DNA of 64,000 nucleotides from Rhodopirellula baltica (GTDB lineage: Bacteria; Planctomycetota; Planctomycetia; Pirellulales; Pirellulaceae): NCBI GenBank assembly GCA_002901265.1, contig PPHI01000043.1, positions 18,795-82,794 of the forward strand, written 5' to 3'. Shown here piece after piece: positions 58,200 to 64,000 of the stretch; position 1 is the stretch's first letter, and each line of letters begins with the position of its first letter. Below the pieces are notes generated by a model. The model had not been told where the DNA came from. It saw only the letters and a program-made list of their open reading frames with translations, and searched no databases. Both the position numbers and the translations under genes were made by a program.

Positions 58200-58438
58200 C
58201 CCCATGCTCCTGAATACCGCCAAAGGAGTACACCGTCAACCGCCCGCAGGAGCATAGTGGTTTTGCGGACTAGGGAAATACTTAAGTTGTCTAAAAATGA
58301 CAAAACTTATTATTGACCTAGCTGGTAGAGCTTCTTTAGTCGCTTGAATCCAACGGCACCTTATCCGTTCGCATCTGTTTACTAGGCTCTAAACTGCTGC
58401 TGTTGAATTCACAGTGATTCGGCAACAATTCGGGGATC

Positions 58439-59715
58439 ATGGATGTTCCCAAGACCACGACCGATTGCCCGGGTTGCAAGCAGCAGCAATCAGTGATCGA
58501 TGCCTTGGTCGAACAAGTTGAAAAGCTAACCAAACGGCTCGAGAAGATCGAGCTCGAGGGCAAACGCCAAGCTGCGCCATTTCGTAAAGAACGCAATTCC
58601 GATCCAAAGAAGGCTGGCCGAAAGACCGGAGAGGACCACGGCAAGCACCATCGTCGTGCTGCTCCGGAGCAAATCGACGAGACATACAATGTGCCGCTGC
58701 CAAGCTGTTGCCCTGGTTGTGGATGCGATCAACTGATGAAGACCGAAACTCAAATCCAGCATCAACTGAATTTCCTCGGACGGACATTTATCGACAGTTG
58801 AATATTGTTGCTGGAAACTGCAGCGGCGGTGCAAGGCCGGCGCGAACTGCAAACATCCGATGCAACCGGAGCTGCAGCTGTGCAGCTCGGACCGAACGTT
58901 CACGCCGCGATGGCACTGCTTAACAACTCAGTCACGGCAAGGTAAAGCGTTTGCTGGAAATGCTTTTCGAAATCACCGTCGGGCGCAGTACGAGTTGCCG
59001 AAGCATGCTTCGTACCGCAAACCGTTTGGAATCAGCCCATGAGCACGTTCGTCACGCAGTACGTGGCTCGCCGCAAGTCGTCGGCGACGAAACAGGCTGG
59101 CGTGTCAATGGACGTCCGGCTTGGTTGCATGTGTTTGCTGGTTTGACCGCAACGGCATATGAAATTGACCCGACGCGCAGTATCGAACCGGCAGCGCGAT
59201 TGCTTGGAAGAGATTGGTCGGGGATCTTCGGACACGACGGCTGGTCGGTCTACGACAAATTCAAGGCTGCAACGCATCAACAATGCTTCGCTCACCTGCT
59301 TCGGCGATGTGAATCGCTGATCGAAAGCGGGACCGGTGGTGCGTTGGCGTTTCCACGCGCGGTGAAGAGCGTTCTTCTCAATGGGTTTGAATATCGCAAT
59401 GGGTTTCGCGCCGGAGAGATGACCGACCACGGGCTAAAACTGATAGCGGGGCGCTTGACGATGCGAATGCGTGATCTGGTTCGCCCGATCAAAACACATA
59501 CGGCCAACGAACGCTTCGCGAAGTTCCTGGAAAACCATTCAGACAATCTCTTCACCCTCCTCCGTCATCCAGGAGTGGATGCAACCAATCGGTGAGCCGA
59601 ACAAACGATTCGGCCGGCGGTCGTCAACTGGATGATGTGGACTGCCAACCGAAGTGATACCGGTGCGAACGCCCAGTCGATCATCATGAGCGTGATGCGA
59701 AACTGCGTGCAATGA
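58439..59715 (+). pseudogene. decayed IS66-family transposase
   Basis: Two ORFs (58439-58801 and 58951-59595) with the link between them and a tail to 59715 together read as one IS66 transposase. The first has the zinc-ribbon part (CCPGCGCDQL) after a leucine-zipper-like helix. The middle reads GAAAVQLGPNVHAAMALLNN in the first ORF's frame, after a TGA at 58799-58801. A frameshift near 58925-58935 then leads to LLEMLFEITVGRS. The second ORF has VVGDETGWRVNG and FGHDGWSVYD, catalytic-core motifs. A TGA at 59593-59595 interrupts the conserved ATNN-AERxLRP segment, after which AEQTIRPAVV continues in frame to a final TGA. At least three disabling changes and a truncated end mean no functional transposase is made. 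Confidence 0.88.
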
Positions 59716-60135
59716 CTGGCTGACCCATTTACATTTTTGCATCGTCAATTAACAAGCCCGACGCCATTGCCGCTGCCTCTGCCCATCACCGTGCGGTAAA
59801 CAAGTACCACTCCAGGCCCCTGATGTTTCGCCACCGGAGCAAGCCCGCAACTGCAATAGACAGGCCCGCCTCTGGAGCTCGACGAATCCTCCCGTCAATC
59901 ACATAGGCGATATCATTGACGCATACTCTAGTGACTCTCTATTTCGAGTCCTGGAACCTTTTCTTTTTCTGGAACCTTTTCCTTTTCCAAACTTCACCTG
60001 AAGTGAATTGTTCACATCGCTGAGGCCGAGGCATCGCACTCTCCTGCGTGGTGGTGCGCCTACCGGACGAGCGGATCGAGTCAAGCGATTGATGGATGGC
60101 ACCATCCGTCACCTAATGATGGATCAGTCATTCCG
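59716..60135. other. intergenic stretch with a short pyrimidine-rich tandem repeat
   Basis: This 420-base stretch holds no gene I can support. Around 59951-59990 the phrase TGGAACCTTTTCTTTT is repeated almost exactly, giving a polypyrimidine tract. Near 60091-60104 there is a palindromic GGATGGCACCATCC, which recurs at the ends of the repeat copies further right. Confidence 0.5.
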
Positions 60136-60399
60136 TTATCTCATCAGCAATTGTTGCCGCAATTGGTGTTTCGGAACGTGATGATTTTGAACGTATACGT
60201 CCATCCGCTCGCCCTTGGAGCGGTTGACGTAGGTTTCAGAACCCATTGCAGTGTCATCTGCCCAGGCCATCTCATCACCAACTTCGATATTGTCATCTGA
60301 CATCAACTCTATGATTGTGAACCCATATTCAGTGTCGATGGCAACCATTCCACGCTGTCTATTGATCGCAAAAACCGTACCTTGCATTGAAATATCCAT
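60136..60399 (-). CDS. unknown 87-residue protein, second gene of a two-gene operon
   Basis: This small protein has N-terminal strands (MQGTVFAINRQRGMVAIDTE) suggesting a small beta-barrel, then acidic and polar stretches and a C-terminal QNHHVPKHQLRQQLL segment. I cannot assign a function. The initiator ATG at 60399 is preceded by AAGGAA, and M5 is an alternative. It starts 24 bases after the 124-residue gene on the same strand, so the two are almost certainly co-transcribed from the promoter at 60837-60864. Codon use is more A/T-rich than in the surface-protein genes, as is usual for recently acquired genes. Confidence 0.7.
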   Translation of the reverse strand: MDISMQGTVFAINRQRGMVAIDTEYGFTIIELMSDDNIEVGDEMAWADDTAMGSETYVNRSKGERMDVYVQNHHVPKHQLRQQLLMR

Positions 60400-60423
60400 A
60401 CACTCTATTTTTCCTTCGAATTC

Positions 60424-60798
60424 TCAACCAGCGTCAGAACGCAACTCAGCCAATTCATCTTTCCAGAATTTAGCCTTTATTGCATCGCGGTCACCCTGGC
60501 CTCCGTAGTGACCGTCGAGCCCGTACTCCTTTGCCAAAGTTGGCTGGAACTCGCTCACGGGTCCCATGCCAGCGTTCTGGTGCTGCATGTAATAGAGAGC
60601 AACCAGTCGATACCGAGGGTACCGTTTGACGATGTCGATCATGATGTCCTTAAGTTCCTGGAAACCCAGATTCAAGGAATCTCGCATCTCTCGTTCGAGA
60701 ATGTTGTAGTTCAGCACTCCGTCATTAATGAGCTCACTTCGAGCCTCCTCAAGAAACTGCTCAACCTTGGCGAATCGACGTTCCGTGAGTTTGTACAT
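60424..60798 (-). CDS. unknown 124-residue protein, first gene of a two-gene operon
   Basis: This is a mostly helical, charged protein beginning MYKLTERRFAKVEQFLEEA. Its ATG is preceded by a good Shine-Dalgarno (AGGGAGAGA, about 10 bases upstream), which is unusual for this organism. It contains no recognised domain; DGVLNYNILEREMRDSLNLG and a central ELKDIMIDIVKRYPRY segment are its most distinctive parts. With the following 87-residue gene it forms an operon under a clear sigma-70-like promoter and a palindrome at 60832-60843. I considered a toxin-antitoxin or regulatory pair, but nothing in the sequence demonstrates it. Confidence 0.75.
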   Translation of the reverse strand: MYKLTERRFAKVEQFLEEARSELINDGVLNYNILEREMRDSLNLGFQELKDIMIDIVKRYPRYRLVALYYMQHQNAGMGPVSEFQPTLAKEYGLDGHYGGQGDRDAIKAKFWKDELAELRSDAG

Positions 60799-60831
60799 AC
60801 CGTCTCTCCCTGTTAGGTGGTCCTCAAAACA

Positions 60832-60843
60832 TGATAATTATCA
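60832..60843. promoter_or_regulatory. perfect palindrome overlapping the -10 (candidate operator)
   Basis: TGATAATTATCA is a perfect 12-base palindrome covering the -10 element. A dimeric repressor bound here would block the promoter, and autoregulation by one of the two genes is a natural guess. It also resembles half of a Fur-type box, but is too short to call. Confidence 0.5.
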
Positions 60844-60864
60844 CATTGAAAGCAAATAGGTCAA
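60837..60864 (-). promoter_or_regulatory. extended -10 promoter of the 124/87-residue operon
   Basis: On the minus strand, -35 TTGACC (60859-60864) and -10 GATAAT (60837-60842) are separated by 16 bases, and a TG lies just before the -10. The gene's ATG is 38 bases downstream of the -10. This is a strong-looking housekeeping-type promoter. Confidence 0.75.
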
Positions 60865-60981
60865 GCGGGACGTCTTACCGAACGTGAAATCCTGCACGCA
60901 TTCAAACTGCTGCACTCTCGAAGAATCCCACACTCAATCGAGAACCTGCACTCAGTCGCTCTCAGGTAAGCGCGCAGGGAC

Positions 60982-61021
60982 GGGCACGCATACGCGGGCG
61001 TCCGGACACGCGCACGTGCCC
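60982..61021. other. GC-rich nested inverted repeat
   Basis: GGGCACG (60982-60988) pairs with CGTGCCC (61015-61021). Inside it GCGT pairs with ACGC around the palindrome GTCCGGAC (61000-61007). The surrounding ~100 bases are very rich in alternating C and G. It may form a hairpin; no T tail is present. The purpose is unknown. Confidence 0.45.
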
Positions 61022-61112
61022 ACCCACTAGAAAATACGCAGGCACGCGCTTACACATCGGCGCGCGTAGGTCGTTCTCAGCGGTTCAACTGGTTCGAAAC
61101 GACAACCGAATG

Positions 61113-61386
61113 GTGGGTGGCACCATTTATAATGTTGGTCCACTCAGCTTTGGCCGAAGGCCTCAATCATCGTAGCCTGCGGCAACGCCGTTGGAACCTG
61201 AATGCAAAGCCAACGATTGGCCGAAGGTCAATTTCAACCGGTGGATTTCGGCCGTCGCCGTCGCCTTTGAAATCCAGCCGGAAAAGGCATTGAAGGAATA
61301 AGTAGTCACTATCCTCAAAACTGCATCAACGCCCTGCAAAAAACGATCAATCGATCAAATCAAGACCGCGCACCTTTTTGCCTTTG
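61113..61386 (-). repeat. interspersed repeat, copy R1 (inverted)
   Basis: In reverse orientation this ~274-base segment matches 63305-63571 throughout. Shared blocks include AAAGGCAAAAAGG, TTTTCCGGCTGGATTT, TTGACCTTCGGCCAATCG, TTTGCATTCAGGTTCC and GTTGCCGCAGGCTACGATG. It ends just short of the stop codon of the HEPN-like gene (61400). It has a palindromic GGTGGCACC-type end at 61116-61125. It does not encode a convincing protein. Confidence 0.85.
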
Positions 61387-61399
61387 GGCATTTCTCGGC

Positions 61400-62257
61400 C
61401 TACTCGGGTTCATCGAGAGGCAAGTACTTCTCTCTCATGGCAGTAAGAACTTGGTATGCCGCATCTTCGAGTGGTCCAATAAACTGGTCGACCGACTCTA
61501 TTAGATTCGGGGTTATAGGCAAGTTCCCATGAGAGATTTCGCAGCGAAGTCTGTACATTTCGTTAACGTCAACCGCGCTTGCCAAGATATGCGGGCAATT
61601 GTCAGTCGAAAAAATATCTGTTGTCAGCTGTGCAATGCACTTCTTGACTGGCGATTTATTTTTATCGGTGTCATTCCATTCTGATTTGTCGGCGTACGAA
61701 AGAGACAAACGTTCGATAGATCGCCAGAAACAACAGAAGTCGTCAAGCGTGTCTCGACCAAGGAGTCCTTTCCGATACCAACTTGCTGCAGCAAGGAATC
61801 GGGGATGTTTCCGCCGCAAGTGAGCAAGAGTGCCGGTTATCCACATCCATTCGTCCTCGCTCAATTCACGCTCGACGTTCGTAGATTGCCGATTCATCCG
61901 AATCTGTTCGTCGCGAGCGTCGTCCTCCGGCATATAAAACCAGATAGGGCATTGAGTAACCGCGCTTACAAGATCACAAAGCTGCGAGAGGTATACAGTA
62001 CCTACTCTTCTTGCTGACAATGGGGATTTGGCAGTAACCGTGTATTCAATTTGCATTCCGCGTCGGTTGGGATTTTGCCGATTCTGCTGGAGCGTAATCT
62101 CAGTGAAGAGATCTTTTCCAAATGTATGCGCTTTGAGTGCAGTAGTCGTGCGTCTGTTCAGTTCGGCAGCAGGACGAATTGGCCCGAAGAGAACACTTGA
62201 AATCGCAAATTTCTTTGTAGATTGGCTCAGTTTTGATGGGCGATCAGGAGTAGGCAT
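61400..62257 (-). CDS. putative HEPN-domain (ApeA-like) protein
   Basis: The gene encodes a 285-residue protein from ATG 62257 (TTG 62263 is possible). Its C-terminal half resembles the Apea-like HEPN fold. It has an aromatic/leucine helix FCCFWRSIERLSLSYADKSE, followed after ~50 residues by YRLRCEISHGN, which contains the R-x4-H catalytic signature (R238, H243) of HEPN ribonucleases. The N-terminal half (with GTVYLSQLCDLVSAVTQCP and WFYMPEDD) is unrecognised. HEPN proteins are frequent RNases in anti-phage defence and toxin systems. There is no antitoxin-like partner next to it. A repeat copy lies immediately beyond the stop, and mobile-element remnants lie upstream. Codon use looks more A/T-rich than in core genes, so horizontal acquisition is likely. 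Confidence 0.65.
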   Translation of the reverse strand: MPTPDRPSKLSQSTKKFAISSVLFGPIRPAAELNRRTTTALKAHTFGKDLFTEITLQQNRQNPNRRGMQIEYTVTAKSPLSARRVGTVYLSQLCDLVSAVTQCPIWFYMPEDDARDEQIRMNRQSTNVERELSEDEWMWITGTLAHLRRKHPRFLAAASWYRKGLLGRDTLDDFCCFWRSIERLSLSYADKSEWNDTDKNKSPVKKCIAQLTTDIFSTDNCPHILASAVDVNEMYRLRCEISHGNLPITPNLIESVDQFIGPLEDAAYQVLTAMREKYLPLDEPE

Positions 62258-62299
62258 TGTCAAGTGGATCTCAAGATTTGGACCACGGGCACTCCTAGT

Positions 62300-62560
62300 T
62301 TAGATAAAAAGAGTGACGCGTGTTGACCGGCTGCTGCGGTAGACTTCCGCAAGTGCTTGGCGGTCGAGCGATTGGCATTTGCGATCATGGCTGTAGGATA
62401 TCAAGTATTTCTCCAGCCCTTGACGTAATCGGTTCCAGTGACGTATTCCTTGAGGTAGACCATTTTGTATTTCACAGTTCACCACCGGCGTTCAGTCATC
62501 AGGTAATCGATTGCATATCCCTTCCCATCCATGCTTGTCGCGACACCGTGAGCTGCGTTA
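62300..62560 (-). pseudogene. IS3-family transposase (OrfB) C-terminal remnant
   Basis: Reading the minus strand gives SMDGKGYAIDYLMTERRW, then an in-frame TGA where the family has arginine (ERLWR), then TVKYKMVYLKEYVTGTD. After a frameshift it continues as LRQGLEKYLISYSHDRKCQS and LDRQALAEVYR. This follows the IS3 integrase C-terminus order (SMDGRG, ERLWR, VKYE-VYLK-Y, L--YF--YN--R-HQSL---TPAEVY). Most of the gene is missing; upstream it abuts the 40-bp tandem repeat. It is clearly non-functional. Confidence 0.75.
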
Positions 62561-62565
62561 GCCCA

Positions 62566-62645
62566 GAAAGGCAAAAAGGTACGCGGACTCGATTTGGTCG
62601 ATTGAGAAAGGCAAAAAGGTACGCGGACTCGATTTGGTCGATTGA
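62566..62645 (+). repeat. perfect 40-bp tandem duplication
   Basis: The 40-base unit beginning GAAAGGCAAAAAGG and ending GGTCGATTGA occurs twice in a row with no mismatch (62566-62605 and 62606-62645). A diverged third copy is at 63305-63345 and an inverted one at ~61346-61386. Perfect identity of adjacent copies implies recent duplication. Confidence 0.9.
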
Positions 62646-62792
62646 TCGTTTTTCCAGGGAACGGAGGGTGCCATCCTTCATCCAGATAAGTTAGTTGTAT
62701 TGGAACTACGACTCTCGCGGTACAATAAGCGGTCGCTGGGCTTCTGCCGCGATTAGCTGGCTCGCGCAGGATCATGCAACTGAGTTTTGATC
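62646..62792 (+). repeat. interspersed repeat, copy R2 (internally deleted form)
   Basis: This continues from the 40-bp units through TCGTTTTTCCAGGG directly to GGTGCCATCC, and then to a ~120-base block containing TTGGAACTACGACTCTCG and CTGCCGCGATTAGCTGG. That block is about 80% identical to 63572-63690. Compared with R3 it lacks about 200 internal bases. Confidence 0.8.
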
Positions 62793-62878
62793 CAGAGTCG
62801 GCGCAGCGTGGTACCGAACGCCTTCATTTTCATTCGGTTGCTGGTGCATTGGCGCTGGCTAATTTGATCAGCGACACG

Positions 62879-63316
62879 CTAGTCGAAGCAGGCCACCGCA
62901 ATTGCTTGCCCGCGATGATACTGCCGGCCTGTTTGCCTTGCGTGCTCTCGCATGGATTCTGGGCTGCCGATGCACGAGGCCTTGCCGAAGAACTTGGACC
63001 AGTGCCAAACCAAGTCACGCCACATCTTAACATCGATCCCGAAATGCCCCAGAATCTTGGCAAGCGATTTCGGGACCTTCGCCGACATCCCATCGACACT
63101 CTGCTTCGCTGTCCAACGAAGCAGTTCCCAGTATGCCTCCCAATCCACATTCAAAAAGCCGCGGTCACTGCTTCGCACGCCTTCGGCATGGATTTCGGCG
63201 TCATCACAAAGCTTGTCGGGTTTCAGTCTCAGGGGGCTGAGCCAAGCGTCGCGCCGGATGCGTTTCCCTGCTGGGTTCTTGCGGCCTTGCTTTCGCTTTT
63301 CGCGCAGGAAAGGCAT
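62879..63316 (-). pseudogene. C-terminal remnant of a probable IS200-like/RAYT-type transposase
   Basis: A 145-codon ORF reads GKRIRRDAWLSPLRL, GFLNVDWEAYWELLRWTAKQ, then KVPKSLAKILGHFGIDVKMW and GSPESMREHARQTGRQY. This resembles the long C-terminal extension of planctomycete transposases annotated as IS200-like (order: RRDAWL, KGFL---EYLELLDWT-RQ, IP--LAPILERLGI---W). The recognition is from memory. The catalytic N-terminal part (HUH motif, tyrosine) is absent, because repeat R3 sits where it should be. The opposite-strand ORFs at this place are shadows. Confidence 0.55.
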
Positions 63317-63690
63317 AAAGGTACGCGGACTTGATTTGGTCGATTTCTCGTTTTTCCAGGGCGTTGATGCAGTCTTGAGGATAACGACTACTCATTTCTT
63401 CAATGCCTTTTCCGGCTGGATTTGAAAGGCTACCGTGATGGCCGAAAACCAGCGGGTGAAATTGACCTTCGGCCAATCGGTGGCTTTGCATTCAGGTTCC
63501 TACGGCGTTGCCGCAGGCTACGATGATTGAGCCTTCGGCCAAAGCTGAGGGGAGAATGGATGGCGCCATCCATCTTCCAGAAAAGCGAATCGAATTGGAA
63601 CTACGACTCTCGAAGCACAAAGCGGTCGCTGGGCCTCTGCCGCGATTAGCTGGCTCGTTCAGGATTGTGCAACTGCGTTTTGAGAGCTAC
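63305..63690 (+). repeat. interspersed repeat, copy R3 (full form)
   Basis: This is the most complete copy. It runs from a 40-bp-type start (AAAGGCATAAAGGTACGCGG) through a ~220-base central block shared with R1, a palindromic GGATGGCGCCATCC at 63558-63571, and a terminal ~120-base block shared with R2. It is in inverted orientation to R1, and the two enclose the HEPN-like gene and the transposase remnants. Confidence 0.85.
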
Positions 63691-63720
63691 TTTCAATTGT
63701 TGTGCTCCGAAGTTCTGGGT

Positions 63721-63870
63721 TCAGGCGACGATTTCTTCCTGCATGATTCCGTCTTTGAAGGCACATCCTTTAATGACGTGGGTAATCTTTTCGTGGCAGT
63801 TCAGTCGCCTCCACTCTGTGGTTCGTATCGCAATCTCGGAGCTGACACCCCGAGCTACCGACGCGGACTC
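63721..63870 (-). other. short unassigned coding-like fragment
   Basis: On the minus strand a frame without start reads RTTEWRRLNCHEKITHVIKG then CAFKDGIMQEEIVA and a TGA (63721-63723). The composition looks protein-like, and an upstream TAA lies at about 63888-63890. It may be the broken end of another mobile-element gene. I do not recognise the family. Confidence 0.3.
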
Positions 63871-63885
63871 CTCGGGACGCCAATT

Positions 63886-64000
63886 TTATAACTGAGCGAT
63901 CTCTGGCGTGACGCGGTAGTTGTATTCTTGCGGTGATTCGGGGTGTTGCAGCTTGACTCCGGCGGCAGCCTTACGTGCTTTGCGCGTTGCTGGTTTGAAT
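63886..64000 (-). CDS. C-terminal end of an unrecognised protein (partial, runs off right edge)
   Basis: The last 37 codons of a minus-strand gene end KLQHPESPQEYNYRVTPEIA, then QL and a TAA at 63886-63888. The N-terminal part lies outside the window. A basic stretch (ATRKARKAAAG) precedes it. I cannot name it; among mobile-element remnants, a transposase is a reasonable guess. Confidence 0.4.
   Translation of the reverse strand, partial: FKPATRKARKAAAGVKLQHPESPQEYNYRVTPEIAQL

Noticed and set aside
60832..60843. Fur box
   Set aside because: The palindrome resembles part of a Fur-type site, but it is only 12 bases and the controlled genes show no link with iron, so it is reported only as a generic operator candidate.
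62774..63334. Plus-strand ORF of 186 codons
   Set aside because: It is the antisense shadow of the transposase C-terminal remnant; its sequence is low in secondary-structure-like pattern, and its ends lie inside repeat blocks.
63204..63491. Minus-strand ORF of 95 codons reading through repeat R3
   Set aside because: It is encoded by the repeat itself and joins out of frame to the transposase remnant; it is most likely a by-product of the repeat.
63508..63891. Plus-strand ORF of 127 codons
   Set aside because: It starts inside repeat R3 and overlaps a minus-strand coding-like fragment; similar ORFs arise from other copies of the repeat, so it is not treated as a gene.

Overview
The window looks like a chromosomal segment of a planctomycete of the Pirellulaceae (Rhodopirellula-like). 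The reasons are moderate GC, several giant secreted proteins whose N-termini carry an LExRRLL motif, a planctomycete-type ECF sigma factor, dockerin and PEP-CTERM proteins, and few Shine-Dalgarno sequences. No rRNA, tRNA or CRISPR array was seen.

Positions 1-33379 (minus strand) hold one enormous surface-protein locus read from right to left. It has an LExRRLL leader, six 210-residue repeats, a LamG-like domain, Ca-loop/Ig segments with a PA14-like insert, about 13 CARDB domains, a beta-propeller, about nine Ig/cadherin-like repeats, a dockerin, a second propeller, then a very long RHS/YD-repeat shell ending in the RHS core at the left edge. Together these exceed 11,000 codons. The locus is cut into three ORFs at 20171-20174 and 6934-6938. 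At both points a stop codon overlaps a start codon and the protein sense continues in the -1 frame.

Positions 33856-46000 are ordinary housekeeping and metabolism: an ECF sigma factor, RuvB, endonuclease III, a eukaryotic-type UDP-glucose pyrophosphorylase, two SPFH/band-7 membrane proteins with a TPR protein behind them, a GH13 branching-enzyme-like protein, and a secreted GxGYxYP protein.

Positions 46168-53204 carry a ~2000-residue DUF4011-type SF1 helicase with a Vsr-like nuclease and an N-terminal transglutaminase-like domain, which is a candidate defence protein. A small unknown protein follows within 30 bases, then a DUF2200 protein and a strong terminator. Positions 53330-58199 hold a PEP-CTERM protein and a dockerin protein built on exact 522-bp tandem repeats.

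Positions 58439-64000 are an accessory, visibly decayed region. It contains a broken IS66 transposase, a two-gene operon of unknown small proteins behind a good promoter with a perfect palindrome, a HEPN-like R-x4-H protein, an IS3-family remnant, the C-terminal end of a probable IS200-like/RAYT-type transposase, and several copies of an interspersed repeat, two of them inverted around the HEPN gene.
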